Position numbers and translations under genes: made by a program. Shown piece by piece: positions 33,856 through 42,600 of a stretch of DNA of 64,000 nt (position 1 is its first letter; every line of letters starts with the position of its first letter). The notes beneath the pieces were generated by a model. That model was not told the DNA's origin, ran no database searches, and saw only the letters and a program-made list of their open reading frames with translations. The stretch is from Cypionkella sp. Its GTDB lineage: Bacteria > Pseudomonadota > Alphaproteobacteria > Rhodobacterales > Rhodobacteraceae. The stretch lies in contig JALRIN010000009.1 in the NCBI GenBank assembly GCA_023255415.1, positions 21,406 through 85,405 on the forward strand, in the 5' to 3' direction.

Positions 33856-34869
33856 ATGCTTTTGGTGGTCAATGCGGGCTCGTCTTCGGTGAAGGTATCG
33901 CTGTTTGAGGGCGATATCGAGCGGCGGCGCGGGCTTGCCTCCGAGATTGGGGCGCAGGGGCACGAGGCGGCGTTGGCGGGGTTTTTGGCCGATGGCTTTG
34001 GCGCAGGGCTGAAGGCTGCGGCGCACCGCGTGGTGCATGGCGGGGCTGAGCTGACCGCGCCCTGTCGCCTGACGGCTGCAACGATCGCCGCGATCGAGGC
34101 CTGCGTGCCGCTGGCGCCTTTGCACAATCCGGCGAATTTGGTCGGCATCCGTGCGATGGCAAAGCTGCTGCCTGATCTGGCACAATATGCCAGCTTTGAC
34201 ACCGGATTTCACGCCAGCAACCCCGAGGTGGCGCTGGCCTACGCCCTGCCTGCAGCCGAGCGCGCGCGCGGCATCAGGCGCTATGGTTTTCACGGCATTA
34301 GCTATGCCGGGCTGGTACGGCATCTGCGTGCGACTGTGCCCGAGGGCCTGCCAAAGCGGTTGCTTGGGCTGCATTTGGGCAATGGAGCCTCGCTTTGCGC
34401 AATGGTGGATGGGGTCTCGGTGGCCACCACCATGGGCTATTCGCCGCTGGATGGGCTTACGATGGGCACACGCTCGGGCAGCATTGACGGCAATGCGGTT
34501 TTGCGGCTGGCCGAGCTGCACGGCATTGATGGCGCCACCCGGATTTTGAACCGCGAAAGTGGTTTGCTGGGGCTTGGCGGTAGCAGTGATATGCGCGCCT
34601 TGCAAACCGCAGCCACGCCCGAGGCCCGCTTTGCCCGCGCGCATTTCGCCTATTGGGTGCAGCGCCATGCCGGCAGCATGATGGCCGCGATGGGCGGCTT
34701 GGATGCCATCGCCTTTACCGGTGGCATTGGCGAGAATGATGCCGAGATGCGCGCCCAGATCCTGCAGGGGCTGGCTTGGGCAGGGCAGGTGCCGACCTAT
34801 GTGGTGGCCGCCGCGGAAGAGCGCAGCATTGCCATCGAGGCGCAGGCTTTGATGGCGCGGGGGCTTTAG
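33856..34869 (+). CDS. ackA: Acetate kinase (short form)
   Basis: 337 aa; known acetate kinases are about 390-405 aa, so several loops are shortened. Conserved blocks are present: VVNAGSSSVKVSL at the N-terminus, HRVVHGG (~60), YGFHGISYAG with the active-site His (~145), HLGNGASLCAMVDG, the MGTRSGSID arginine segment and FTGGIGEN. It would convert acetyl phosphate plus ADP to acetate plus ATP. It begins on the base after the exporter stop, so it uses the acetyl phosphate made by Xsc. Taurine operons usually carry pta (phosphotransacetylase) in this position; no pta is seen in the window. Confidence 0.9.
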   Translation: MLLVVNAGSSSVKVSLFEGDIERRRGLASEIGAQGHEAALAGFLADGFGAGLKAAAHRVVHGGAELTAPCRLTAATIAAIEACVPLAPLHNPANLVGIRAMAKLLPDLAQYASFDTGFHASNPEVALAYALPAAERARGIRRYGFHGISYAGLVRHLRATVPEGLPKRLLGLHLGNGASLCAMVDGVSVATTMGYSPLDGLTMGTRSGSIDGNAVLRLAELHGIDGATRILNRESGLLGLGGSSDMRALQTAATPEARFARAHFAYWVQRHAGSMMAAMGGLDAIAFTGGIGENDAEMRAQILQGLAWAGQVPTYVVAAAEERSIAIEAQALMARGL

Positions 34870-34945
34870 GTCTTGTTCGCACGGTCACATGGGCTAGGGT
34901 TCGCGCAGGGGGATGCTATGCGCACTGAAATCACCGGGCTTTGTT

Positions 34946-35647
34946 ATGGCTGAGTGGCTGTCGCCAGAGGGTTGGCAAGCCGTGTGCCTGTCGCTTTGGG
35001 TGGCGTTTTGGGCGATGCTGTGCAGCCTGCCTTTGGCGGTGGCGGTGGCATGGCTGCTGGCGCGGCGCGATTTTTGGGGCAAACAGCTGCTGAACGGTCT
35101 GGTGCATCTGCCGCTGATTTTGCCGCCGGTGGTGACGGGCTATGTGCTGCTGCTGGGCTTTGGCCGACGCGGGATCTTTGGCCCCGCTTTGGCCGACATC
35201 GGCATTGTGTTTTCCTTTCGCTGGACGGGGGCTGCGCTGGCGGCGGCGGTGATGGGATTTCCCTTGATGGTGCGCGCGATCCGCCTGTCGATCGAGGCGG
35301 TCGATCTGCGGCTTGAAGCTGCGGCGCGCACCTTGGGGGCTTCGGGGATTTGGGTCTTTGTAACGGTGACACTGCCCTTGGCGCTGCCTGGGGTGCTGGC
35401 GGGGGCGATCTTGGGTTTTGCCAAGGCGCTGGGCGAATTTGGTGCAACGATCACCTTTGTTTCGGCGATACCGGGCGAGACGCAGACCCTGCCCTCGGCG
35501 ATCTATGCAGCCCTGCAGGTGCCCGGCCAAGACGCGGTGGCCGCACGCATGGTTGCGGTTTCGGTGGTGCTGGCGATGGGGGCGCTGATCGCCTCTGAAC
35601 TTTTGGCGCGCAGCCTGTCGCGGCGGATCGGGGCCAGCCATGCTTGA
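34946..35647 (+). CDS. modB: Molybdate ABC transporter permease
   Basis: 233 aa from ATG at 34946, with weak ribosome-site support; GTG/ATG codons further upstream would add a leader. About five hydrophobic segments plus the EAA loop AARTLGASGIWVFVTVTLPLALPG and GFAKALGEFGATITFVS, typical of ModB. It overlaps modC by 8 bp. No modA binding-protein gene accompanies it. Placed just before the molybdenum enzyme SoeA, it probably supplies molybdate for it; tungstate specificity is not excluded. Confidence 0.9.
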   Translation: MAEWLSPEGWQAVCLSLWVAFWAMLCSLPLAVAVAWLLARRDFWGKQLLNGLVHLPLILPPVVTGYVLLLGFGRRGIFGPALADIGIVFSFRWTGAALAAAVMGFPLMVRAIRLSIEAVDLRLEAAARTLGASGIWVFVTVTLPLALPGVLAGAILGFAKALGEFGATITFVSAIPGETQTLPSAIYAALQVPGQDAVAARMVAVSVVLAMGALIASELLARSLSRRIGASHA

Positions 35648-36698
35648 TGTCAGCCTGAAGCACCGCTTTGCCGGATTTGATCTGGATGTCGCCTTTGCCG
35701 CCCCCAAAGGGTTGACGGCGATCTTTGGCAGATCGGGTGCCGGAAAGACAAGCATTATCAACGCAGTGGCGGGGCTTTTGCAGACCGATTATGCGCAAGT
35801 GACTTTGGACGGGGTCGAGATTTCGACCTTGCCAACCCATCTGCGCAACGTCGGCTATGTCTTTCAAGAAGCACGACTTTTCCCGCATATGACTGTTCAG
35901 CGTAACCTGAAATACGGCAGCTGGTTTCGCCCCAAGGCGGGGCGCGATTTTGACCGTGTGGTCGCCCTTTTGGGCTTAGAACCGCTGCTGGCGCGCGCGC
36001 CTTTGCATCTGTCTGGCGGCGAAAAACAACGCGTGGCGATTGGGCGCGCGCTGCTGAGCAATCCGCAGATCTTGTTGATGGACGAACCGTTGTCGGCGCT
36101 GGATTCCCCGCGCAAGGCCGAGATCCTGCCCTATCTGGAACGCCTGCGTGACGAGGCGGGGCTGCCAATCCTTTACGTCAGCCACGCGCTGGCCGAGGTG
36201 GCGCGGCTGGCCACCACGATGCTGGTGGTCGAGGCAGGCCGTCTGCGCCGCATTGGCCCCACCGCCGAGGTGCTGTCGGACCCGTCCTTGGCCAATGTCT
36301 TGGGGCTGCGCGCGGCCGGATCGCTGATCACGGCGCGACTTGTGGCGCAAGAAGACGACGGGCTGTCGCGGCTGGAAACTGCGGCGGGGCCGGTGTTCTT
36401 GCCAAGGGTTGCGGCCAGCCTTGGCGCGCTGTTGCGGCTGCGGATTCCGGCGCAGGATGTGATGATTGCGCGGCAGGCCCCGCAAGATATTTCGGCGCTG
36501 AACGTGCTGCCGGTGCGGATCGAGGCGCTGCGGCTGGGCGAGGGGCCGGGGGCGATTTTGACGCTTGCTTTGGGCGAAGAACGCCTGCTTGCGCGCATCA
36601 CCCAACGCTCGGTGGCAGCGCTTGGGCTGGCGGTGGGGCAAGAGGTGTTTGCAGTGCTGAAATCGGTGGCGCTGGCACAGGGCGATATCGGCGGTTGA
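35640..36698 (+). CDS. modC: Molybdate ABC transporter ATP-binding protein
   Basis: 352 aa: ABC domain (~1-230) with Walker A GRSGAGKTS, signature LSGGEKQRVAIGRAL and Walker B ILLMDEPLSALD, followed by a C-terminal regulatory region (~280-352) in the position of the TOBE/Mop molybdate-binding domain of ModC. It overlaps modB by 8 bp. Together ModB and ModC need a binding protein encoded elsewhere, because modA is absent here. Position upstream of soeABC suggests a dedicated Mo supply. Confidence 0.9.
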   Translation: MLDVSLKHRFAGFDLDVAFAAPKGLTAIFGRSGAGKTSIINAVAGLLQTDYAQVTLDGVEISTLPTHLRNVGYVFQEARLFPHMTVQRNLKYGSWFRPKAGRDFDRVVALLGLEPLLARAPLHLSGGEKQRVAIGRALLSNPQILLMDEPLSALDSPRKAEILPYLERLRDEAGLPILYVSHALAEVARLATTMLVVEAGRLRRIGPTAEVLSDPSLANVLGLRAAGSLITARLVAQEDDGLSRLETAAGPVFLPRVAASLGALLRLRIPAQDVMIARQAPQDISALNVLPVRIEALRLGEGPGAILTLALGEERLLARITQRSVAALGLAVGQEVFAVLKSVALAQGDIGG

Positions 36699-36787
36699 CC
36701 GCAAAAAGCGTCGCATCAAGGCAAGTTTTTGCCGCCATGGGACGACAGAATAAGTGAAGGCCGCAGTGCGCGCGCAGGAGGGACGAC

Positions 36788-39556
36788 ATGACGACGCAAC
36801 CCAAGATAAACCTCTCGCCCAAGGTCTCGGATGAGGTGCGCCGCACCACCTGCTATATGTGTGCCTGCCGCTGCGGCATCAATGTGCATCTGAAATCGGG
36901 CAGCGTGTCTTATATCGAAGGCAATCGCGATCATCCGGTGAACAAGGGCGTGCTTTGCGCCAAGGGGGCGTCGGGCATCATGCAGGTCAAGGCGCCAAGC
37001 CGGTTGCGCGCGCCGCTGCGCCGTGTCGGGCCGCGCGGCTCTGGCGCATTCGAAGAAATCTCTTGGGACGAGGCCTTGGCGCTTGCGGTCAGCTGGATGA
37101 AGCCTTTGCGCGAAACAGCGCCCGAGAAATTCGCCTTTTTCACCGGCCGCGATCAAAGCCAAAGCCTGACGGGCTGGTGGGCGCAGGCGTTCGGCACGCC
37201 AAATTACGCGGCCCATGGCGGTTTTTGTTCGGTGAATATGGCGGCGGGGGGGATCTATACCATTGGTGGCGCGTTTTGGGAATTTGGTCAGCCCGATTGG
37301 GAGCGCACCAAGATGTTCGTGCTGTTTGGCGTTGCCGAAGATCACGACAGCAACCCGATCAAGATCGGTCTGGGCAAGCTGAAAGAGCGCGGCGCCAAGG
37401 TGGTAGGGATCAACCCCATTCGCACCGGCTATAATGCGGTGGCAGATGATTGGTATGGCATCACGCCGGGAACCGACGGGCTGTTGATCCTGTCGTTGAT
37501 CCATTGCTTGTTGCAGGCGGGCAAGATTGATCTGGACTATCTGGCGCAATTCACCAACGCGCCTTTGTTGGTGATCGAAGACGGGCCGGAAAAGGGCCTG
37601 ATCCTGAAGAACGCCGAAAGCCAGCCCTTTGTGATTGACAAGCGCACCGGCGCGCCTGCGCCTTGGGATGGTCTGGGCGTGCAGCCCGATCTGGGCGCTG
37701 TCTATCAGGGCCATCGCACGGTGTTTCAGCATATGGCCGAACGCTATCTGTCGCCCGATTATGCCCCCGAGGCAGTGGCCGAGCGCTGCGGCATTCCCGC
37801 CGCCCGTATCCGGTCTTTGGCCGCAGAACTGGCTGATGTCGCCTTTACCCAAGCCATCGAGATTGACCAGCCTTGGACCGATTTTCGCGGCAATGCCCAT
37901 GCAAAAATGACTGGCCGCCCAGTCAGCTTTCACGCCATGCGCGGGATTTCCGCCCATGCCAACGGCTTTCAAACCGCTCGCGCGCTGCATCTGTTGCAGA
38001 TCGTGCTGGGTACGGTCGAGGTGCCCGGCGGCTACCGCCTGAAGCCGCCATACCCCAAACCGGTCGAGGCCCATCCCACCCCGCATTTCACCAGCGCGCC
38101 CGGCAAGCCGCTGTCTGGCCCGCATCTGGGCTATGTGCGCGGGCCGGAAAATCTGGCGCTTTTGCCCGATGGGTCCCCTGCGCGGATCGACAAAGCCTTT
38201 ACTTGGGAAAACCCGCTCTCGGCGCATGGCCTGATGCATATGCTGATCCCCAACGCCCATGCCGGCGATCCCTATAAGATCGACACGCTGTTGCTTTATA
38301 TGGCAAATATGGCATGGAATTCCTCGATGAATTCGGCGGCGGTGATGCAGATGCTGACCGATAAGACCGAAGACGGCGACTATGTCATCCCGCGCATTAT
38401 CTATTCGGATGCCTATGCCTCTGAAATGGTGGCCTATGCCGATCTGATCTTGCCTGACACCACCTATCTTGAACGCCATGATTGCATCAGCCTGCTGGAT
38501 CGCCCTATCTCGGAGCCTGATGCGGCGGGTGACAGCATCCGCTGGCCGGTGGTCGAGCCTGACCGCGATGTGCGCCCGTTCCAATCGGTGTTGCTGGATC
38601 TGGGCGCGCGGCTGGGGCTTGCGCCCATGGTCAAGGAAGATGGCTCGCCAAAGTTCAAGGATTATGCCGATTACATCGTCAACCACATCCGCAGGCCGGG
38701 GGTGGGGCCGCTGATCGGTTATCGTGGCGATGGCAGTGCCGAGGGGCGCGGAGATGCCAACCCCGAACAGATCAACCGCTATATCGAAAACGGCGGCTTT
38801 TATCAGGCGCATATCCCGGCCGAGGCCAGCTTTTACAAACCCTGGAACGCGCGCTACCAAGATTGGGCGGTGGAAACCTCGCTTTACGAGACGCCGCAGC
38901 CCTATCTTTTCACCATCTGGTCCGAACCGCTGCGTCGCTTTCAGATGGCGGGCGAGGGTTTGGGCGCGCATCAGCCACCCGAACATCTGCGCGCGGGCTT
39001 GATGCAAACCATGGATCCGCTGCCGATCTGGTATGAACCCGCCCCCGAGCCTGACTATCCGCTGCATGCGCTGACCCAGCGGCCGATGGATATGTATCAT
39101 TCCTGGGGCTCGCAAAACGCTTGGCTGCGCCAGATCCGGGGGATGAACTATCTGTATTTGCCGACCAAGGTTTGGAAAGACAACGGCTTTGAGGCCGGCG
39201 ATTATGCCCGGGTCAGCTCGCGCAATGGCACGATCGTGGTGCCGGTGGCGCATATGGCGGCGCTGAACGAACACACGGTTTGGACATGGAACGCGATTGG
39301 CAAGCGTAAGGGCGCTTGGGCCTTGGATGAAGACGCGCCCGAGACGACCGAAGGGTTCTTGCTGAACCATCTGATTTCTGAACTGCTGCCCGATCAGGGC
39401 GACGGGCGGCGCAGGTCTAATTCGGATCCTGTCACCGGGCAGGCGGCTTGGTTTGATCTGAAGGTTAAAATCGAACGCGTCGGGCCGCGCGATGCAGCCG
39501 AGCCAGGCTTCGGCGCCATCCCGCGCGCTGTGCCACAAGGAGGAGACCGGCCATGA
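36788..39556 (+). CDS. soeA: Cytoplasmic sulfite dehydrogenase, molybdopterin subunit
   Basis: 922 aa, DMSO-reductase family molybdopterin guanine dinucleotide oxidoreductase. The N-terminal [4Fe-4S] site is C22-x2-C25-x3-C29 ... C58 (TCYMCACRCG, then GVLCAKG). HGGFCSVNMAAGG carries Cys148, the likely Mo ligand. No twin-arginine signal is present, so it is cytoplasmic, as for SoeA, which oxidises sulfite to sulfate and passes electrons via SoeB/SoeC to quinone. It overlaps soeB by ATGA. Neighbouring xsc (a sulfite producer) supports this over other members (polysulfide or thiosulfate reductase-like). Confidence 0.87.
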   Translation: MTTQPKINLSPKVSDEVRRTTCYMCACRCGINVHLKSGSVSYIEGNRDHPVNKGVLCAKGASGIMQVKAPSRLRAPLRRVGPRGSGAFEEISWDEALALAVSWMKPLRETAPEKFAFFTGRDQSQSLTGWWAQAFGTPNYAAHGGFCSVNMAAGGIYTIGGAFWEFGQPDWERTKMFVLFGVAEDHDSNPIKIGLGKLKERGAKVVGINPIRTGYNAVADDWYGITPGTDGLLILSLIHCLLQAGKIDLDYLAQFTNAPLLVIEDGPEKGLILKNAESQPFVIDKRTGAPAPWDGLGVQPDLGAVYQGHRTVFQHMAERYLSPDYAPEAVAERCGIPAARIRSLAAELADVAFTQAIEIDQPWTDFRGNAHAKMTGRPVSFHAMRGISAHANGFQTARALHLLQIVLGTVEVPGGYRLKPPYPKPVEAHPTPHFTSAPGKPLSGPHLGYVRGPENLALLPDGSPARIDKAFTWENPLSAHGLMHMLIPNAHAGDPYKIDTLLLYMANMAWNSSMNSAAVMQMLTDKTEDGDYVIPRIIYSDAYASEMVAYADLILPDTTYLERHDCISLLDRPISEPDAAGDSIRWPVVEPDRDVRPFQSVLLDLGARLGLAPMVKEDGSPKFKDYADYIVNHIRRPGVGPLIGYRGDGSAEGRGDANPEQINRYIENGGFYQAHIPAEASFYKPWNARYQDWAVETSLYETPQPYLFTIWSEPLRRFQMAGEGLGAHQPPEHLRAGLMQTMDPLPIWYEPAPEPDYPLHALTQRPMDMYHSWGSQNAWLRQIRGMNYLYLPTKVWKDNGFEAGDYARVSSRNGTIVVPVAHMAALNEHTVWTWNAIGKRKGAWALDEDAPETTEGFLLNHLISELLPDQGDGRRRSNSDPVTGQAAWFDLKVKIERVGPRDAAEPGFGAIPRAVPQGGDRP

Positions 39557-40284
39557 CCGCTTTGCCGCAGACCACTGCCAAGAAACTGGGGCTGGTGATT
39601 GATCTGGACACCTGCGTCGGCTGTCAGGCCTGCGTGACCGCCTGCAAGGGCTGGAACGATCAGGGCGCGGGCCTGTCTGATCAGCAGCCATATGGTGCGG
39701 ATCCGTCGGGAACCTTCCTAAACCGTGTTCACAGCTTTCAGGTGCAACCCGTTGAGGGTGAAGCACAAATCGTCAATTTTCCGCGCAGCTGTCTGCATTG
39801 CGAAGACGCGCCTTGCGTGACGGTTTGCCCCACTGGCGCCAGCTATAAACGCGCCGAGGATGGCATTGTTTTGGTCAATGAAGATGCCTGTATCGGCTGC
39901 GGGCTTTGTGCTTGGGCCTGTCCCTACGGCGCGCGCGAGTTGGATCAGGCGGCGGGAGTGATGAAGAAATGCACGCTTTGCGTGGACCGCATTTATAACG
40001 AAAACCTGCCCGAGGAAGACCGCGAACCGGCCTGCGTGCGCGGTTGCCCGACCGGCGCGCGGCATTTTGGCGATTTCGCCGATCCTGACAGCAAGGTCAG
40101 CAAACTGACCGCCGCGCGCGATGGCTATGCGCTGATGCCCGATCTGGGCACCAAGCCGGTGAACCGCTATCTGCCACCGCGCAAAAAGGATTTGCGCCAC
40201 GAGGCCAGTCTTTTGGCACCATTGTTGGATATTCAGGCCAAGGGCTTTGCCGGCTGGCTTGACCGTGTTTTGGGGAAAATCTGA
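39553..40284 (+). CDS. soeB: Sulfite dehydrogenase iron-sulfur subunit
   Basis: 243 aa, DmsB/PsrB-type ferredoxin protein with four cysteine clusters: CVGCQACVTACKGWN (N-terminal), CLHCEDAPCVTVCPTGA, CIGCGLCAWACPYGA with KKCTLCVDRI, and CVRGCPTGA. Together these would bind four [4Fe-4S] clusters that conduct electrons from SoeA to the membrane subunit. Overlaps soeA by 4 bp and touches the soeC start at 40284. The C-terminal stretch beyond the last cluster is a short tail. Confidence 0.9.
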   Translation: MTALPQTTAKKLGLVIDLDTCVGCQACVTACKGWNDQGAGLSDQQPYGADPSGTFLNRVHSFQVQPVEGEAQIVNFPRSCLHCEDAPCVTVCPTGASYKRAEDGIVLVNEDACIGCGLCAWACPYGARELDQAAGVMKKCTLCVDRIYNENLPEEDREPACVRGCPTGARHFGDFADPDSKVSKLTAARDGYALMPDLGTKPVNRYLPPRKKDLRHEASLLAPLLDIQAKGFAGWLDRVLGKI

Positions 40285-41150
40285 TGCATCCGGCACCTTC
40301 TGTTATCCTCTTTTCGGTTTTCTCGGGCATGGGCTTTGGGCTACTGGCGTTTTTGGGCTTTGGCTTTGTGCACGCTGCGGGCTGGATCGCCTTTTTGTGG
40401 TGGGGTTTGGGCTATGGCCTTGCGGTAATTGGGCTTCTGGCGGCAAGCTTTCACTTGGGCAACCCCAAGAACGCGCTGAAGGCCTTTAGCCAATGGCGCA
40501 CAAGCTGGCTCAGCCGCGAGGCTTGGGCCTCGGTTGCGACGCTGCTGCTGCTGGCGCCGATGGCGCTGTCAGATTGGCTGGGCTTGGGGCTTTGGCGCGG
40601 CTTTGGCTGTTTGGGCGCGGTGCTGGCCTTGGTGACGGTCTTTACCACCGCGATGATCTATACCCAGATCAAAGCCGTGCCGCGCTGGCATCATTGGAGC
40701 ACGCCGCTGGTGTTTCTGGCCTTTGCGCTGACGGGGGGGGCGGTGCTGGCGGGGCTGGCGGTGGCGCAGGTCTTGCTGGCGGGGCTGGTGGCGCTGTTGC
40801 TGCTGGTCTGGCGGATTGGCGATGGACAATTCGCGCGCGCGGGCCAAAGCATGAATAGCGCCACAGGCTTGCAGGGCGATATTTCGGTGTTCGAGCGCGG
40901 CCATACCGCGGGCAACTATCTGCTGCGCGAGATGATCTATGTGGTGGGGCGCAAACATGCGGCCAAGCTGCGCGTGCTGTCCTTGGTGCTGGTGGGGCCG
41001 CTGCCCGCGCTGGTGCTGGCACTGTCGGGGCTGGCGGTTTGGGGCTTTGCAGTGGCGGCGCTGCTGCATCTGACTGGCGCTTTGATGGTGCGCTGGTTGT
41101 TTTTCGCCCAAGCCGAGCATGTTGTGGGGCTTTATTACGGCGCAAGATAG
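40284..41150 (+). CDS. soeC: Sulfite dehydrogenase membrane anchor (DmsC-like)
   Basis: 288 aa with about eight hydrophobic helices (starting VILFSVFSGMGFGLLAFLGF) and conserved SFHLGNPKNALKAFSQWRTSWLSRE, typical of DmsC-family anchors. It holds SoeAB on the cytoplasmic face and transfers electrons to the quinone pool. The start overlaps the soeB stop by one base. Its last codons meet the next gene's ATG 10 bp later. Confidence 0.9.
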   Translation: MHPAPSVILFSVFSGMGFGLLAFLGFGFVHAAGWIAFLWWGLGYGLAVIGLLAASFHLGNPKNALKAFSQWRTSWLSREAWASVATLLLLAPMALSDWLGLGLWRGFGCLGAVLALVTVFTTAMIYTQIKAVPRWHHWSTPLVFLAFALTGGAVLAGLAVAQVLLAGLVALLLLVWRIGDGQFARAGQSMNSATGLQGDISVFERGHTAGNYLLREMIYVVGRKHAAKLRVLSLVLVGPLPALVLALSGLAVWGFAVAALLHLTGALMVRWLFFAQAEHVVGLYYGAR

Positions 41151-41160
41151 GGCGGGTTAT

Positions 41161-42600
41161 ATGCTGCGAGCGATTGTTGCGAGTGTCTTAATTGCCCTGT
41201 CGCTGGCGGTGCTGGAATATGCCCGCTGGGGCGTGCAGATCCGCAGCTTTCAGGTTGGGCAAACCCCGGTGACCGAATATGCGCGGCGCGGCGCAGATGG
41301 CCCTGTGGTGGTGGTGGCGCACGGCTTTGCCGGATCGCAGCAGATGATGCAGGGCTATGCGCTGCCGCTGGCGCAGGCGGGGTATCGGGTGTTTGTGTTT
41401 GAATTTCTGGGCCATGGCCGCAATCCGGTGCCGATGTCGGGGGATGTGACTTCGGTGGATGGCACCACGCGGCTGTTGGTCGATCAAACCCGTACGGTGA
41501 TTGATGCCGTGTCGCCAATCACGGGGCAGGTGGCTTTGCTGGGCCATTCGATGGCGACCGATATTTTGTTGCGCGCCGCCAAAGAGCGCAGCGATATCGG
41601 CCCGATGGTGCTGATTTCGGCCTTTTCAAACGAGATAACCGCGCGCTATCCGGCCAATCTTTTGCTAGTGGCAGGCGCTTGGGAGCCGGGTTTGCGCGCC
41701 TTTGGCCTTGGCGCTTTGCGCATGGTCGCAGCGCATGCGCCCGAGGGCAGCACGGCGCAAAGCGGCGATGTGATCCGCCGCGCAGTTGCGGCGCCTTTTA
41801 GCGAACATGTCTCGGTCTTGCACAGCCGCCGCGCGCGGGCCGAGGCGGTTTCTTGGCTGAACCTTGCCTATGGCCGCAGCGCAGCTCCGGCGATCGTGCC
41901 AACGGGCTGGGCGATCTTGGGGCTGCTGGCGGGGCTGGTGCTGCTGTTTCGCCCGATTGTGGCCTTGCTGGCTCTGCAAAGCCGTGCGGTGCTGGCTCCA
42001 AGCGGTGGGCAAATGGCGGCTTTGCTGATTTTACCGGCGCTGATTGCGCCGCCGATTGCGGTTTGGATCGATCCACATTTTCTGCCGGTGCTGGTGGCCG
42101 ATTATCTGGGGCTGCATCTGTTTCTATATGGTCTGCTGCAACTGGCGATGCTGGCGCTTTGGCGGCGGCTAGATCTGCGGCTGAATTGGGCGGGCTTGGC
42201 GCTGCTGCTGGGCTGGTGCGCGGTCTTTGGTCTGGGGCTTGACCGCTATGCGGCGAACTTCTGGCCCACCACGGGTCGGCTTTGGATCATTGCGGTGCTC
42301 AGCCTGGGCGCGGTGCCCTATATGTTGGCCGATTGCGCGCTGACAGCTCAATCGGGGCTGGCGCGGCGCTTTGCGGTGCGGGCGGGGTTTTTGGCCTCGC
42401 TGGGGCTGGCGGTGGCGCTGGATTTCAAGGGGCTGTTTTTCCTTTTGCTGATCGCGCCGGTGATGGTGCTGTTCTATCTGGTCTTTGGCAGCATGGGGCG
42501 CGAGGTGTCGCACCGCAGCGGACCAATGGCTGCGGGGCTGGCGTTGGGGGTGGTGCTGGCTTGGGCCTTGGGCGTCAGCTTTCCGCTGTTTCAAAGCTAA
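41161..42600 (+). CDS. Alpha/beta hydrolase fused to a polytopic membrane domain
   Basis: 479 aa from ATG at 41161, 10 bp after soeC; the open frame extends upstream into soeC. One membrane helix (LRAIVASVLIALSLAVLEY) leads to an alpha/beta-hydrolase domain (~40-255) with VVAHGFAGSQQMMQGYALPL and GHSMATDILL, where Ser is the probable nucleophile. The C-terminal ~220 residues hold at least six hydrophobic segments. Function is unknown; the active site may face the periplasm if the N-terminal helix inserts in the usual way. It ends tail-to-tail with bchO by 4 bp (CTAA), directly beside the photosynthesis cluster. Confidence 0.75.
   Translation: MLRAIVASVLIALSLAVLEYARWGVQIRSFQVGQTPVTEYARRGADGPVVVVAHGFAGSQQMMQGYALPLAQAGYRVFVFEFLGHGRNPVPMSGDVTSVDGTTRLLVDQTRTVIDAVSPITGQVALLGHSMATDILLRAAKERSDIGPMVLISAFSNEITARYPANLLLVAGAWEPGLRAFGLGALRMVAAHAPEGSTAQSGDVIRRAVAAPFSEHVSVLHSRRARAEAVSWLNLAYGRSAAPAIVPTGWAILGLLAGLVLLFRPIVALLALQSRAVLAPSGGQMAALLILPALIAPPIAVWIDPHFLPVLVADYLGLHLFLYGLLQLAMLALWRRLDLRLNWAGLALLLGWCAVFGLGLDRYAANFWPTTGRLWIIAVLSLGAVPYMLADCALTAQSGLARRFAVRAGFLASLGLAVALDFKGLFFLLLIAPVMVLFYLVFGSMGREVSHRSGPMAAGLALGVVLAWALGVSFPLFQS

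Noticed and set aside
36788..39556. SoeA as formate dehydrogenase or nitrate reductase
   Set aside because: There is no Sec/TAT signal, no selenocysteine-type motif, and the context (xsc, TauE, DmsC-like anchor) favours sulfite dehydrogenase.
36716..39766. 1016-codon minus-strand ORF antisense to soeA/soeB
   Set aside because: Proline/arginine-rich translation mirrors GC-rich codon bias of the real soeA and soeB genes on the plus strand; no domain.
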